A DNA stretch of 64,000 nt, taken from assembly GCF_021043395.1 (NCBI RefSeq), contig NZ_JAJNKE010000017.1:1-64000 (forward strand), written 5' to 3'. The notes beneath the pieces were generated by a model. That model was not told the origin of the DNA and ran no database searches. It saw only the letters and a program-made list of their open reading frames with translations. Of this stretch, positions 54,501 through 64,000 are shown in pieces. The stretch comes from Clostridium guangxiense (GTDB lineage Bacteria; Bacillota; Clostridia; Clostridiales; Clostridiaceae). The position numbers and the translations under genes are program-made. Position 1 is the first letter of the stretch. The number at the start of each line of letters is the position of its first letter.

Positions 54501-54747
54501 TGAAATAATAAGCTATAATGAGCTTATGCAGCTTATAGATGACAGTAAGATAAATCTTATAATAAATGCACCTACAAAAGGTAACGTAGTTGGAACTACA
54601 GGATTTAAGATAAGAAGAAAAGCAGCAGTATATAGAGTGCCTGTATTTACTTGTATAGATACAGCTAAGGCTTTTATAACTGCAATTAAGGTAAAAAAAG
54701 AAAACAGAGAAATAAATTATTTACCAATGAAAGAGTACTTTAAATAA
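51559..54747 (+). CDS. carB: Carbamoyl-phosphate synthase large subunit CarB
   Basis: A 1062-residue enzyme with two ATP-grasp halves (each begins with a GSGPI-type loop: IIGSGPIIIGQ near residue 13 and VIGSGPIRIGQ near 556), an oligomerisation helix region around 400-550, and a C-terminal MGS-like allosteric domain (SGGTGKYLIKNG). It makes carbamoyl phosphate for pyrimidines and arginine. Full length. ATG behind GAGGAGG. A terminator follows. Confidence 0.97.
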   Translation: MPLDKTIKKVLIIGSGPIIIGQAAEFDYSGTQACKAVREEGIETILVNSNPATIMTDSHIADKVYIEPLTVESVGEIIKNEKPDGILAGFGGQTALNLAMQLKDDGVLEKYNVKLLGINSEAIKKAEDREEFKELMERIDEPVPKSIIATHVDECVDFVNKYGLPVIIRPAYTLGGTGGGIATTMEELHEICARGIMLSPIGQILLEQSVAGWKELEYEVMRDKKDNCIIVCNMENLDPVGVHTGDSIVTAPSQTLRDKEYHMLRNSALKIIRNLQIEGGCNIQFALDPKSSRYIVIEVNPRVSRSSALASKAAGYPIAKIAAKIAIGYSLDELKNYVTKNSSACFEPALDYVVVKIPKWPFEKFNTAERKLGTQMKATGEVMAIDRTFENALLKAVTSIEGKMTGLRLEKFRYTTVRELIEKIKKQDDERIFAIAEAFRRGVEISKIHDVTQIDNWYLNGINNIVNMEKELEDEENKNKSEAIIKAKKMGFTVKEIARLTELSEGEIYAIVKVVKPVYKMVDTCSGEFEAKTPYYYSCYENEDEDEVTNDKKIIVIGSGPIRIGQGIEFDYCCVHGVWAIKEAGYKSITINNNPETVSTDFDTADKLYFESLYIDNVMDIVEKEKPEGVIVQLGGQTAINLSGKLAERGVKILGTSFESIDLAEDREKFSELLKKLDIPQAEGTAVTSMEEAYDAIEKLGYPVIVRPSYVIGGRAMQVVYDLAGLQKYMREAVTLSTEHPVLIDRYIKGTEIEVDTISDGENILMPGIMEHIERTGVHSGDSITMYPYHTLPEKVVDTLVKYTKKLAKALDVKGLMNIQYVYDGDSVYVIEVNPRASRTVPILSKVTGVPMVKLAIEIATGKKLKDLGYGVDLKRDNKLYAIKVPVFSNEKLANVDTYLGPEMRSTGEVMGVDKDFDIAIYKGFRAAGYSIPTKGNLYVSVKDVDKKESVALVKEYSEIGYKIFASGGTGKYLIKNGIDCEIISYNELMQLIDDSKINLIINAPTKGNVVGTTGFKIRRKAAVYRVPVFTCIDTAKAFITAIKVKKENREINYLPMKEYFK

Positions 54748-54758
54748 ATATGTAGGTA

Positions 54759-54800
54759 AAGAAACTTGAGAACTTAAATGTTGGCAAGTTTCTTTTACTT
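54759..54800 (+). terminator. Terminator after carB
   Basis: AAGAAACTTG (54759-54768) pairs with CAAGTTTCTT (54785-54794), followed by TTACTTT. Confidence 0.75.
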
Positions 54801-54901
54801 TACTATACTTATAAAAAATACTTAAATTCATAAAAAATTATTACTAAATTGGGTCAATTTGCGTTATAATAAAATTGATAATTACTTAGGAGGTTTGAAA
54901 A

Positions 54902-55711
54902 TTGGCTAGACCTAGTATTTTTAGTAATCAGTATGACAGGCAAGTAAGAAGAAGAAAGCGAAGAAAAAAGATAATAGTTTTTTTGGTTTGTTGTTTAGGG
55001 ATTTATTTAGTTGTAAAAATATATCTAGGAATTAACTTTAATGGGGTTAGCTTTAAAAATATTGCAACTAAGCTTGAACAAGAACAAAATAAGAAAGAGG
55101 CTGCTAATAAGAAATCATCTGAGAGGGTTAGTAAAACTACTAAGGGTAATTCAACGACGAAACCTAATAAAAATGAAAGTAAAGATCAAGTGGTTAATGC
55201 TAAATTGGCTGACGGGAAGCAGGTGATTGTGACTTATAATATTAGTGGAAATGTCAGAAAAATAAAATCTGTTAATTTAAATGGAGTCGATGGAGAATAC
55301 AACATAAGCCCTTCATCACAAAATTTAATTATATATGAAAAGGCTGGACAAAATATGTATTATGTTGATGCTAATGGAAATGTTTCAGATATAACATATA
55401 AAACATATACGTCTACTAGTGGTACCACTTTTTCTAAAGATAATATTATTCAAAGTAACCAGAATTATATTTGGTGTGCTTCACCTAAGTTTATAGATGA
55501 TAATACAGTGGTTTATATATCTCAGCTTCCTTGGTTTGATAATAGAACTGATAAATATGTATGGAGAACTACAATCAAAGATAAAGCTTATGCTAACACT
55601 AATATACATGGTAATGATGTGAAGATTAATGGTATGACAGATAAAGGCATAGAAATAGTGACAGATACCACTACACAGTATATGAAGGCAGATGGAACAA
55701 CTACAAATTAG
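54902..55711 (+). CDS. Membrane-anchored protein with extracytoplasmic domain, unknown
   Basis: A 269-residue protein. The N-terminus is very basic (RQVRRRKRRKK), followed by one membrane helix (about residues 25-42), so the rest (a Lys/Ser/Thr-rich linker, then a 170-residue beta-rich domain) lies outside the membrane. The domain has repeated short strands (YYVDANGNVSD, FIDDNTVVYISQL) that suggest a beta-propeller-like or repeat fold. Family not recognised. TTG start behind AGGAGG; the next gene begins 17 bases after its stop. Confidence 0.75.
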   Translation: MARPSIFSNQYDRQVRRRKRRKKIIVFLVCCLGIYLVVKIYLGINFNGVSFKNIATKLEQEQNKKEAANKKSSERVSKTTKGNSTTKPNKNESKDQVVNAKLADGKQVIVTYNISGNVRKIKSVNLNGVDGEYNISPSSQNLIIYEKAGQNMYYVDANGNVSDITYKTYTSTSGTTFSKDNIIQSNQNYIWCASPKFIDDNTVVYISQLPWFDNRTDKYVWRTTIKDKAYANTNIHGNDVKINGMTDKGIEIVTDTTTQYMKADGTTTN

Positions 55712-55728
55712 TCAGGAGTTGAAAGGAC

Positions 55729-56514
55729 TTGAAAATAGGATTATCATCAGCAGTTTTTTATCCTTATGTAGATACTGAAGATTCACTTGAAATTATAAAT
55801 AGTCTTGGGTTTGAATGTGCTGAAATTTTTTTAAACAGCTTTTCAGAGTATTCTGATGATTTTATAGATAAACTTATTCAAGAAAAAAATAATTATAATA
55901 TAAGTATAAATTCAGTTCATGCTTTTTCTTCTTCCTTCGAACCATATATTTTTGATGCTTATAGAAGAAGAAGAAAGGATATGATTGAAAGTTTTAAAAA
56001 AGTATGCAAGGCTGGCAGCAGGCTTGGAGCAATGTGTTATACTTTTCATGGAATGAGATATCAAGATATGGCGACTATTAACAAAAAATTAATTATTGAT
56101 ATTTATAACGAACTTACATATATAGCTCTTGAAAATGGTATAAAACTTGCACAGGAAAATGTGTCGTGGTGTATGTCTCAAAGTCTGGATTTTCTAAAGT
56201 TTTTAAAAGAGAATTGCAAATATGATTTATTTTTTACCTTTGATATAAAGCAAGCTTATAGAGCTAATACGGAACCTTATAGGTATATAGATATAATGGG
56301 TGAAAAGTTAATAAATTTTCACATAAATGATAGAAGCAAAGAAGAAACGTGTTTACTCCCAGGGAAGGGAGAGGTTAATTATTTAGATATAATTAGTCTT
56401 CTTAAAGAAAACAATTATTGTGGAAATGGAATAGTAGAAATTTATAGAGAAAACTACACATCCTATGATGAACTTAAAGAATGTAAGAAAAAACTAGAAA
56501 AGTTTTTAAAATAA
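55729..56514 (+). CDS. Sugar phosphate isomerase/epimerase-like TIM barrel protein
   Basis: A 261-residue protein of the AP-endonuclease-2/xylose-isomerase-like TIM barrel superfamily: MKIGLSSAVFYPYVDTED at the start, then CAEIFLNSF, KLAQENVSW, FTFDIKQA, FHINDRSKEET and a C-terminal GIVEIYRENY. Several acidic and His residues are placed as metal ligands. The substrate is unknown. TTG start behind CAGGAG. Probably co-transcribed with the membrane-anchored protein upstream; tig has its own promoter. Confidence 0.8.
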   Translation: MKIGLSSAVFYPYVDTEDSLEIINSLGFECAEIFLNSFSEYSDDFIDKLIQEKNNYNISINSVHAFSSSFEPYIFDAYRRRRKDMIESFKKVCKAGSRLGAMCYTFHGMRYQDMATINKKLIIDIYNELTYIALENGIKLAQENVSWCMSQSLDFLKFLKENCKYDLFFTFDIKQAYRANTEPYRYIDIMGEKLINFHINDRSKEETCLLPGKGEVNYLDIISLLKENNYCGNGIVEIYRENYTSYDELKECKKKLEKFLK

Positions 56515-56633
56515 TATAAATTATGTTATAATGTATTAATGTGAATTAAAAATTTAATTGTAAATAACTATTTGCATATGTTATAATGTTTAAGTTATTA
56601 AGTAAGGTACTTTAATTAGGAGGAATATTCATT

Positions 56634-57929
56634 ATGAACGTTAATGTGGAAAAATCAGAGAAAAATATTGTTAAATTCGATATAACAGTTGAAGCAGAAA
56701 AATTTAAAGAATTTGTTATGAAAGCATATAATAAAAATCGCGGAAAGTACAATATACCTGGATTTAGAAAAGGAAAGGCACCATTTCAAATAATAAAACA
56801 ATATTATGGAATTGGTGTATTTTATGAAGATGCAGTTAATTATTGTATAGATGCTACATATCCTAAAGTAGTGGAAGAAAATAATATAGATCCTGTAGCT
56901 TATCCAGAAATAGATATTGTTACTTTAGAAGAAGAAAAAGATTTTGTATATACTGCAAAAGTTACTGTTAAACCTGAAGTTGAACTTGGAGAATACAAGG
57001 GCGTAGAGGTTAAAAAGGTTGATCACGAAGTAAAAGATGAGGATATACAAAACGAATTAAAGAAAATGCAGGAAAAGAACGCAAGAATTGAAACAAAAGA
57101 AGATAACGAAGCAATAGAAAAAGGAAATTTAGCAGTTATCGATTTCAAAGGATATGTAGAAGATAAGGCTTTTGAAGGTGGAGAAGGAACTGATTTTTCA
57201 CTTGAAATAGGAAGTGGTACTTTTATAGACAACTTTGAAGAACAACTTATTGGTGCTAAAAAAGGCGATCATGTAACTGTTAATGTAACCTTTCCAGAAG
57301 AATATGGTAAAGAAGAATTAAATGGCAAACAAGCTAGATTCGAAGTTGATATAAAAGAGATAAAAATAAAGGAAATACCTGCTCTTGATGATGAATTTGC
57401 AAAAGAAATTTCAGAATTTGACACTTTAGAAGAAGTAAAAGCTGATATCAAAAAGAAAATTGAAGAAGCTAATGCTGAAAGAGCAAAGACTGAATTTGAA
57501 GATAGTGTTGTTGATGCAGCAACTGAAAATGCCAAAATTGACATTCCAGAAGTAATGATAAAAAATGAAACTGATAGCATGCTTAAGGAATTAGAATCAA
57601 GATTAAAATATCAAGGATTGGATCTTAATTCTTATTATCAATTTACAAATAGTTCAGAAGAAAAAGTTAGAGATTATATGAGAGAAACAGCTGAAAAAAG
57701 AGTGAAAACAAAGTTGGTTATAGAAAAAATAGCTGAAGTTGAAGAAGTTAAAGCAACAGAAGAAGAATTAAAAGAAAAAGCTATGGAATATGCAAAACAA
57801 TATACTGATAAAGACTTAGATAAGATGGCAGAATTAATATTACAGGCTCAAAAACCTATGATAGAAAACGATGTTGTCAACAGCAAAGTAATTGATTTAT
57901 TAGTAAAAAATTCTAAAGTTGTAGCTTAA
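56634..57929 (+). CDS. tig: Trigger factor, ribosome-associated chaperone
   Basis: A 431-residue protein with the three trigger factor domains: ribosome-binding N-terminus ([10 protein letters not shown] signature, residues about 40-50), an FKBP-like prolyl isomerase middle ([15 protein letters not shown], residues about 160-240), and a helical C-terminal chaperone domain. It folds new proteins at the ribosome exit. Promoter candidate TTGTAA-N18-TATAAT at 56558-56587. ATG behind AGGAGG. It heads the tig-clpP-clpX block. Confidence 0.96.
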   Translation: MNVNVEKSEKNIVKFDITVEAEKFKEFVMKAYNKNRGKYNIPGFRKGKAPFQIIKQYYGIGVFYEDAVNYCIDATYPKVVEENNIDPVAYPEIDIVTLEEEKDFVYTAKVTVKPEVELGEYKGVEVKKVDHEVKDEDIQNELKKMQEKNARIETKEDNEAIEKGNLAVIDFKGYVEDKAFEGGEGTDFSLEIGSGTFIDNFEEQLIGAKKGDHVTVNVTFPEEYGKEELNGKQARFEVDIKEIKIKEIPALDDEFAKEISEFDTLEEVKADIKKKIEEANAERAKTEFEDSVVDAATENAKIDIPEVMIKNETDSMLKELESRLKYQGLDLNSYYQFTNSSEEKVRDYMRETAEKRVKTKLVIEKIAEVEEVKATEEELKEKAMEYAKQYTDKDLDKMAELILQAQKPMIENDVVNSKVIDLLVKNSKVVA

Positions 57930-57984
57930 AATATAATTATTTTGATTAGAAAATTAAAAATATAGCATAATATATAAAAGGACT

Positions 57985-58018
57985 TAATTGCCAGGATACT
58001 TCTTGGCAATTAATTTTA
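57985..58018 (+). terminator. Hairpin between tig and clpP
   Basis: AATTGCCA pairs with TGGCAATT around a short loop, followed by AATTTTAAA. The T-run is weak, so it may only reduce read-through into clpPX. Confidence 0.45.
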
Positions 58019-58057
58019 AATAAAATCATAATTCTTAATTAGTAGGAGGGGATTTGT

Positions 58058-58639
58058 ATGAGTTTAGTTCCTTATGTAATAGAGCAAACAAATAGAGGTG
58101 AAAGGTCTTACGATATATATTCAAGATTACTTAAAGACAGAGTAATTTTTCTTGGTGAAGAAGTAAATGATACATCAGCTAGTTTAATAGTTGCACAATT
58201 ATTGTTTTTGGAAAGTGAAGATCCTGATAAAGATGTTTATCTTTACATAAACAGTCCTGGTGGATCAATAACTGCAGGAATGGCTATTTACGATACAATG
58301 CAATATGTAAAATGCGATGTTTCTACAATTTGTATAGGAATGGCTGCTTCTATGGGATCATTTTTACTTACGGCAGGTGCTAAAGGAAAGAGATTTGCAC
58401 TTCCTAATAGTGAAATTATGATACATCAGCCACTTGGAGGATTCCAAGGTCAGGCTACTGACATAGGAATTCACGCTAATAGAATTCTTCACATAAAAAA
58501 GAAACTAAACACTGTATATAGTGAAAGAACAGGAAAGCCTCTTGAAGTAATAGAAAAGGATACAGAGAGAGATAACTTTATGGATGCATATGAAGCTAAA
58601 GAGTATGGACTTATAGATGATGTGATTACTAGTCACTAA
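58058..58639 (+). CDS. clpP: ClpP, ATP-dependent protease proteolytic subunit
   Basis: A 193-residue serine protease. The catalytic serine is in GMAASMGSF, the His in IMIHQPLGG, and the Asp in [11 protein letters not shown]. No propeptide beyond the first few residues. It forms the barrel used with ClpX (next gene, 29 bases downstream). ATG behind AGGAGGGG. Full length. Confidence 0.97.
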   Translation: MSLVPYVIEQTNRGERSYDIYSRLLKDRVIFLGEEVNDTSASLIVAQLLFLESEDPDKDVYLYINSPGGSITAGMAIYDTMQYVKCDVSTICIGMAASMGSFLLTAGAKGKRFALPNSEIMIHQPLGGFQGQATDIGIHANRILHIKKKLNTVYSERTGKPLEVIEKDTERDNFMDAYEAKEYGLIDDVITSH

Positions 58640-58668
58640 AACAAATAACCTTTGAAAGAGGTGATGAA

Positions 58669-59964
58669 ATGGCAAAATTCGATGATAAAAAACAATTACG
58701 TTGTTCGTTTTGCGGTAAAAGTCAAGATCAAGTTAGAAGATTAATTGCAGGACCAGGAGTTTATATATGTGATGAATGTATAGAGTTGTGTTCTGAAATA
58801 ATTGCAGATGAGTTTGAAGAAAATCCACAAATTGATGTAGGAGCATTACCTAAGCCAACAGAAATAAAAAATTATCTTGACCAATATGTAATTGGGCAGG
58901 AAGAGTCTAAAAAATCATTATCAGTTGCCGTTTATAATCATTACAAGAGAATAAATTCCAATGCTGCTAGTGATGATGTAGAACTTCAAAAGAGTAATAT
59001 ACTTCTTCTCGGACCAACTGGTAGTGGTAAAACATTGCTTGCACAAACACTTGCAAAGTATTTAAACGTTCCTTTTGCAATTGCTGATGCTACAACTTTA
59101 ACAGAGGCTGGTTATGTTGGTGAAGATGTAGAAAATATATTGTTAAAGTTAATTCAAAATGCGGATTATGATATTGAAAGAGCTGAAAAAGGTATAATTT
59201 ATATCGATGAAATAGATAAAATAGCTAGAAAATCTGAAAATCCATCTATAACAAGGGATGTTTCTGGTGAAGGCGTTCAACAAGCACTTTTAAAAATACT
59301 TGAGGGTACTGTAGCTTCAGTTCCACCTCAAGGAGGCAGAAAACATCCTCATCAAGAGTTTATACAAATAAATACTACAAATATATTATTTATTTGTGGA
59401 GGAGCTTTTGATGGAATTGATAAAATTATAGAAAAAAGAACAAGAGTAAGTACTATTGGTTTTGGTGCAAATATTAAATCAAAGAATGAAAAGGATATAG
59501 GGAAGCTTCTTAAGGGAATTATGCCTGGAGATCTTCTCAAATTTGGCTTGATACCTGAATTCATAGGAAGAATTCCTATAATAGTTACCCTTAATGCACT
59601 TGATGAAGATGCACTTATAAAGGTTTTATCACAGCCTAAAAATGCTCTTGTTAAGCAGTATAAAAAATTGTTCCAACTTGATAATGTGGAACTTGAATTT
59701 CAAAATGAAGCTCTTGAAGCGATTGCAAAAGAAGCTATTCAAAGAAATACTGGAGCTAGAGGCTTAAGAGCAATCCTGGAAGAAATGCTTAAAGATACTA
59801 TGTTTGACATTCCATCCAGAGAGGATGTTGAAAAAGTAGTAGTTACTAAAGAATCTGTAAAGAGTAAGCAGCTTGATCTTGTACTTTCTGATGGTGCTAA
59901 AAAGATTTCTGCTCCTAAGAAGACTGATGATCTAAAAGGCAAAAAAGGTATAGAAACTGCATAA
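58669..59964 (+). CDS. clpX: ClpX, ATP-dependent protease ATPase subunit
   Basis: A 431-residue AAA+ unfoldase. The N-terminal zinc domain has CSFCGKS and CDECIELC. Walker A is [11 protein letters not shown] and Walker [12 protein letters not shown]. The IGF-type loop for docking to ClpP appears as IGFGANIK. It feeds unfolded proteins to ClpP. Operon partner clpP lies 29 bases upstream, and a terminator follows. ATG behind GAGGTGATG. Confidence 0.97.
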   Translation: MAKFDDKKQLRCSFCGKSQDQVRRLIAGPGVYICDECIELCSEIIADEFEENPQIDVGALPKPTEIKNYLDQYVIGQEESKKSLSVAVYNHYKRINSNAASDDVELQKSNILLLGPTGSGKTLLAQTLAKYLNVPFAIADATTLTEAGYVGEDVENILLKLIQNADYDIERAEKGIIYIDEIDKIARKSENPSITRDVSGEGVQQALLKILEGTVASVPPQGGRKHPHQEFIQINTTNILFICGGAFDGIDKIIEKRTRVSTIGFGANIKSKNEKDIGKLLKGIMPGDLLKFGLIPEFIGRIPIIVTLNALDEDALIKVLSQPKNALVKQYKKLFQLDNVELEFQNEALEAIAKEAIQRNTGARGLRAILEEMLKDTMFDIPSREDVEKVVVTKESVKSKQLDLVLSDGAKKISAPKKTDDLKGKKGIETA

Positions 59965-59975
59965 TTTATTATAGG

Positions 59976-60012
59976 AGGAGTAGCTAAAATTTTAACTACT
60001 CCTTTTATTTTT
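59976..60012 (+). terminator. Terminator after clpX
   Basis: AGGAGTAG (59976-59983) pairs with CTACTCCT (59996-60003), followed by TTTATTTTT. Confidence 0.8.
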
Positions 60013-60100
60013 GCTGTATATTAAATACTAAAATATCACATAATATTGTTGATATAAAATAGCGTATAGTTTAATTATAAATAAAAGTGAGGCGTATTTT

Positions 60101-61789
60101 ATGATTGCAATATTAATGACGATAGAAATAGTTTTTACATTAATAATGGGATTGTATTTTTTTAATGCTTTAAAAGGGCAGCAGACCAATAAAATTGTTA
60201 TTGATAAAAGCAGCAAAAAAGAAATGGATAATCTAAATAAAATGAAAAAAATTAATTTATCTATTCCTTTATCTGAAAAAAGCAGACCTAATAAATTTGA
60301 AGAAATAATAGGGCAGGAAAAGGGAATAAAAGCATTGCAGGCGGCAATATGTGGACCTAATCCACAGCATGTTATAATATATGGACCTCCTGGAGTTGGA
60401 AAAACAGCAGCAGCAAGATTGGTTTTAGAATATGCCAAGAAGTGCTCATATTCACCATTTTCTGGCGAAGCTAAATTTATAGAAATAGATGCAACTACAG
60501 TAAGGTTTGATGATAGAGGTATAGCTGATCCACTTATAGGGTCAGTTCATGATCCGATTTATCAAGGAGCTGGTGCACTTGGGGTTGCTGGAATACCTCA
60601 ACCTAAACCGGGAGCTGTAACTAAAGCGCATGGGGGAATACTTTTTATAGATGAGATTGGTGAATTACATCCAATTGAACTTAATAAGCTTTTGAAGGTT
60701 TTGGAAGATAGAAAGGTGTTTTTTGATAGTTCATATTACAATTCTATGAATGGCAATATGCCAGAGTACATAAGGGAAGTTTTTGAAAATGGACTGCCAG
60801 CAGACTTCAGACTTATAGGAGCAACTACAAGAAGACCAGATGAAATCAACCCAGCTATTCGTTCAAGATGTGTAGAAATATTTTTTAGAAGTTTAAAAGA
60901 AAATGAAATTGAACTTATAGCTAAGAATGCTGTTGAAAAAATCAATATAAGTATTGATGATGAGGCAATTAAGCTTATAGGAAAATACGCTTCAAATGGG
61001 AGAGAAACAGTAAATATGGTTCAGTTAGGTGCTGGCATCGTTTTAAATGAAAAAAATACTACCATCACATCTAAAGAAATAGAATGGATTGTAGAGAATG
61101 GTCAATATTTGCCGCACATTGAGCCAAGAATAAATGATGTACCAAGAGTCGGATATGTAAATGGACTGGGAGTTTATGGAATAAACAGTGGAGCACTTAT
61201 GGAAATTGAAGCTACAGCTATTGAGGTTGGCGATGGAAATGGAAGAGTAAAAGCTACAGGAATAGTTGAAGAAGAAGAAATGAATGTAAGCAATAGAAAA
61301 ATAAAAAAGATGAGTACTGCAAGGTGTTCAGTTGAAAATGCACTTACTATGCTGGAAAAAGTGTTTGGAATTGATGTTAATAATTATGATATCCATGTTA
61401 ATTTTGCAGGAGGTGTTCCTGTTGATGGTCCTTCCGCTGGAATAAGTATTTCCTGCGCAATATACAGTGCTATAAAAAATGTAAGTGTAGATAATAAAGT
61501 GGCAATGACTGGAGAAATAACTCTTTATGGAGATGTAAAACCTGTTGGAGGAATAAATAGTAAAGTAAGTGCTGCTGAAAAAGCAGGAGTTACTACTGTG
61601 TTAATTCCGGCTTCAAACTATCAAAATATATTAAAAACATATAAAAACATGAGAATAATACCAGTTAAAAATATAAAAGAGGTTTTTAAATATGCTTTGG
61701 TTGAAAATAAAAATGTTGAAAACTTTATTGGGAATGAACAAGGAATACTTACTGCAAAGGGGATAAATAAGGATAATTACATGATTTAG
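60101..61789 (+). CDS. lonB: LonB, sporulation-linked ATP-dependent protease
   Basis: A 562-residue protein with one N-terminal membrane helix (about residues 2-22), unlike LonA. The AAA+ domain has Walker A IYGPPGVGKTA and Walker B ILFIDEIGEL. The C-terminal Lon protease domain has the catalytic Ser in VDGPSAGIS and a Lys in the GGINSKVSAAEKAG region. It matches the forespore Lon-like LonB of spore formers. It is followed after 81 bases by lonA, the usual order. ATG behind GTGAGG. Confidence 0.93.
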   Translation: MIAILMTIEIVFTLIMGLYFFNALKGQQTNKIVIDKSSKKEMDNLNKMKKINLSIPLSEKSRPNKFEEIIGQEKGIKALQAAICGPNPQHVIIYGPPGVGKTAAARLVLEYAKKCSYSPFSGEAKFIEIDATTVRFDDRGIADPLIGSVHDPIYQGAGALGVAGIPQPKPGAVTKAHGGILFIDEIGELHPIELNKLLKVLEDRKVFFDSSYYNSMNGNMPEYIREVFENGLPADFRLIGATTRRPDEINPAIRSRCVEIFFRSLKENEIELIAKNAVEKINISIDDEAIKLIGKYASNGRETVNMVQLGAGIVLNEKNTTITSKEIEWIVENGQYLPHIEPRINDVPRVGYVNGLGVYGINSGALMEIEATAIEVGDGNGRVKATGIVEEEEMNVSNRKIKKMSTARCSVENALTMLEKVFGIDVNNYDIHVNFAGGVPVDGPSAGISISCAIYSAIKNVSVDNKVAMTGEITLYGDVKPVGGINSKVSAAEKAGVTTVLIPASNYQNILKTYKNMRIIPVKNIKEVFKYALVENKNVENFIGNEQGILTAKGINKDNYMI

Positions 61790-61870
61790 AATTTGAAAAG
61801 TTGTTATTTTATGTTTATAATATACTAAATTGACTATATTTTATTACAGATTGAAAGGGAGGGGAGAAAC

Positions 61871-64000
61871 ATGAAAAAGGTGAAAGAAATTCTTCCTTTA
61901 ATTCCATTAAGAGGACTTATAGTATTTCCATATATGGTAACACATTTTGATGTAGGTAGAGAGAAGTCTATCCTTGCATTAGAGGATGCCATGATAAAAG
62001 AACAGAGAGTATTTTTGGTTTCTCAAAAGGATGCAAAGGTAGAAGAACCGATTGAAGATGAAATAAATGAAATAGGAACAGTTTGCAGTATAAAACAAAT
62101 ACTTAGACTTCCAGGAGATGCTGTTAGGGTTTTAGTAGAAGGATTATATCGTGGAAAAATAGAAGAGTATTTAGAAAAAGAACCTTTTATAAAAGCTAAC
62201 ATTAATATTATAAATGATGATGAACAGAAATATGATAAGAATGAAGCAGAGGCTCTTATAAGGCTGGTAGAAAAATCTTTTAAAAAATATGTACAATTGT
62301 CGGGGGCAATACCTAAAGATACATTAACATCTATTGAGGATATTAATGAACCTGGAAGATATGCTGATATTGTCGCTTCGTATTTAATCATAGATTTTGA
62401 AGATAAACAAAAAATGATTGAAGCTTGTGATTCAATAGAAAGACTAGAAGTTGTACTTACAATACTTAAAAATGAGCTTCAAATACTTGAGCTTGAAAGG
62501 CAAATTGGAAGTAAAGTAAAAGAAAAGATTGATAAAACTCAAAAAGAATATTATCTAAAAGAGCAAATAAAAGCTATGAAGGAAGAACTTGGGGAAGAAG
62601 ACGAAGAAAAAGAAGAGATAGAAAAATATAAGCAAAAAATTTCTAAAGCAAAACTTCCAAAAGAAATAAAAGAAAAAAGCTTATATGAACTTAAAAAACT
62701 AGAAAATATAGGCAGTTATTCTTCAGAAGGAGGGGGGATAAAAACATATATAGACTGGATTTTAGATCTCCCTTGGAATAAAAAAACAAAAGATAATCTT
62801 GATATTAAAAGAGCTAGAGAAGTGTTTGATAAGGAGCATTATGGGCTAAAAGATGTAAAGGATAGAATTATAGAATACCTTGCTGTTAAGAAAATGAGTG
62901 GCTCTTTAAGAGGACCTATACTTTGTCTTGTAGGTCCACCTGGAGTTGGTAAAACGTCAATTGCAAAGTCAATAGCACATGCTGTAAATAGAAATTTTGT
63001 GAGAATGTCACTGGGCGGAGTAAATGATGAGGCTGAGATAAGAGGTCATAGAAGAACTTATGTTGGAGCAATACCTGGCAGAATAATTTACGGAATGAAA
63101 CAGGCAAAAGCTAAAAATCCGTTATTTTTATTAGATGAAATAGATAAAATGAGTTCAAATTATAAGGGTGAATCTGCTGATGCACTTCTTGAAGTTCTTG
63201 ATAGTGAGCAAAATAGTACTTTTAGAGATCACTACCTAGAGCTTGATTTTGATTTATCCGATGTAATGTTTGTAACTACGGCAAACACTTTAGATACTAT
63301 ACCAACACCTTTACTAGATAGAATGGAAGTAATAGAGGTGTCAGGATATACTTATGAAGAAAAGTTTCACATAGCAAAAAATTATCTTATAAAAAAACAG
63401 CTGGAACAGCACAATGTTGATGAAGATAAGATAAAGTTTATGGATTCTGCAATATATTATATTATTGAAAATTATACAAGAGAATCTGGAGTGAGAAATT
63501 TAGAGAGAAAAATAGCAACAGTTATAAGAAAGTCTATAACTGACATGGTTGAAAAGGATAAGAAAATTATAAACATAAATACAAGCACAGTAAAAAAGTA
63601 TTTAGGAACAGATGTATATATGTTTGAAAAGATTGACAAGGAAGATAAAGTTGGAGTTGTTACAGGAATGGCTTGGACGGCTTATGGTGGAGACACACTT
63701 CCTGTAGAAGTAGTAATTATGCCTGGAAATGGTAAACTTCAATTAACAGGCCAACTTGGAGATGTAATGAAGGAATCAGCGGAAGCAGGTTACAGTTATG
63801 TTAGGGCAAATGCTGAAAAGTATAATATAAAAGATAAATTTTATAAAGAAAAAGATGTTCACATACATGTGCCAGAGGGAGCAGTTCCTAAAGATGGACC
63901 ATCAGCAGGTGTAACAATGATAACTGCTATGGTATCTGCATTAAGTGATAAAAAAGTTAAACATAATGTGGCTATGACAGGAGAAATTACTTTAACAGGC
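61871..64000 (+). CDS. lon: Lon protease (LonA), 3' end beyond the window
   Basis: An open frame of 710 codons runs to the window end without a stop. N-terminal LAN domain starts KEILPLIPLRGLIVFPYM. Then come a coiled-coil middle, Walker A LVGPPGVGKTS (near residue 357), Walker B LFLLDEIDKM, and the start of the protease domain with the catalytic Ser in PKDGPSAGVT (near 679). The usual length is about 775 residues, so only the last 60-70 are missing, including the catalytic Lys region. ATG behind GGGAGGGGAG. Confidence 0.96.
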   Translation, partial: MKKVKEILPLIPLRGLIVFPYMVTHFDVGREKSILALEDAMIKEQRVFLVSQKDAKVEEPIEDEINEIGTVCSIKQILRLPGDAVRVLVEGLYRGKIEEYLEKEPFIKANINIINDDEQKYDKNEAEALIRLVEKSFKKYVQLSGAIPKDTLTSIEDINEPGRYADIVASYLIIDFEDKQKMIEACDSIERLEVVLTILKNELQILELERQIGSKVKEKIDKTQKEYYLKEQIKAMKEELGEEDEEKEEIEKYKQKISKAKLPKEIKEKSLYELKKLENIGSYSSEGGGIKTYIDWILDLPWNKKTKDNLDIKRAREVFDKEHYGLKDVKDRIIEYLAVKKMSGSLRGPILCLVGPPGVGKTSIAKSIAHAVNRNFVRMSLGGVNDEAEIRGHRRTYVGAIPGRIIYGMKQAKAKNPLFLLDEIDKMSSNYKGESADALLEVLDSEQNSTFRDHYLELDFDLSDVMFVTTANTLDTIPTPLLDRMEVIEVSGYTYEEKFHIAKNYLIKKQLEQHNVDEDKIKFMDSAIYYIIENYTRESGVRNLERKIATVIRKSITDMVEKDKKIININTSTVKKYLGTDVYMFEKIDKEDKVGVVTGMAWTAYGGDTLPVEVVIMPGNGKLQLTGQLGDVMKESAEAGYSYVRANAEKYNIKDKFYKEKDVHIHVPEGAVPKDGPSAGVTMITAMVSALSDKKVKHNVAMTGEITLTG

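Overview
The window looks like the chromosome of a low-GC, spore-forming, anaerobic Firmicute, most likely Clostridium sensu stricto. It is strongly AT-rich, has strong AGGAGG-type ribosome sites with many TTG/GTG starts, encodes spore-coat proteins (CotJA/B/C, CotF-like) and the sporulation protease LonB, has a Clostridium-type pyrBI pair, and ends in a tig-clpP-clpX-lonB-lon block. No rRNA, tRNA, CRISPR array or IS transposase was seen.

Region 1 (about 0.1-28.7 kb) is accessory DNA. It has plasmid-like genes: a Toprim/DUF3991 primase-like protein, an unrecognised replication-associated candidate, a RecD-like SF1 helicase and, on the minus strand, a ParM/ParR-type partition pair. It also has two tyrosine recombinases, both on the minus strand. 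Its main cargo is a complete type 1 BREX anti-phage locus: brxA, brxB, brxC, pglX, pglZ, brxL. Between pglX and pglZ sits a three-gene insert: an XRE repressor, an ImmA/IrrE zinc peptidase and a PIN-like nuclease. The insert has its own promoter, a palindromic operator candidate and a hairpin in front of it, so it may control the second half of the BREX locus. Further defence-like cargo follows: an HTH/Cys-cluster/putative PD-(D/E)XK protein divergent from a second XRE regulator, a degenerate Fic-like protein, and a HEPN protein with zinc ribbons. A small Cys-rich protein and an orphan MNT nucleotidyltransferase lie at the left. The right edge of the island is probably near 28.7-28.9 kb, next to an unidentified structured RNA with its own terminator.

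Region 2 (29-42.5 kb) is ordinary chromosome: a membrane protein, an old-yellow-enzyme reductase, a 2-Cys peroxiredoxin, spore-coat genes, BirA, and a nitrogen group (a NifV-omega-like protein without metal ligands, PII, AmtB, type III glutamine synthetase). An EFR1-type flavodoxin/ferredoxin and a DedA protein follow.

Region 3 (42.6-54.8 kb) is pyrimidine biosynthesis: pyrB, pyrI, pyrC, pyrF, pyrK, pyrD, then carA and carB. pyrB and carA each follow a PyrR-type attenuator leader. A MITE-like inverted-repeat element lies between pyrD and a UPF0489-like gene. A signal peptidase gene precedes carA.

Region 4 (54.9-64 kb) has a membrane-anchored protein, a sugar-phosphate-isomerase-like TIM barrel, then tig, clpP, clpX, lonB and lon. 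lon runs off the right end of the window.
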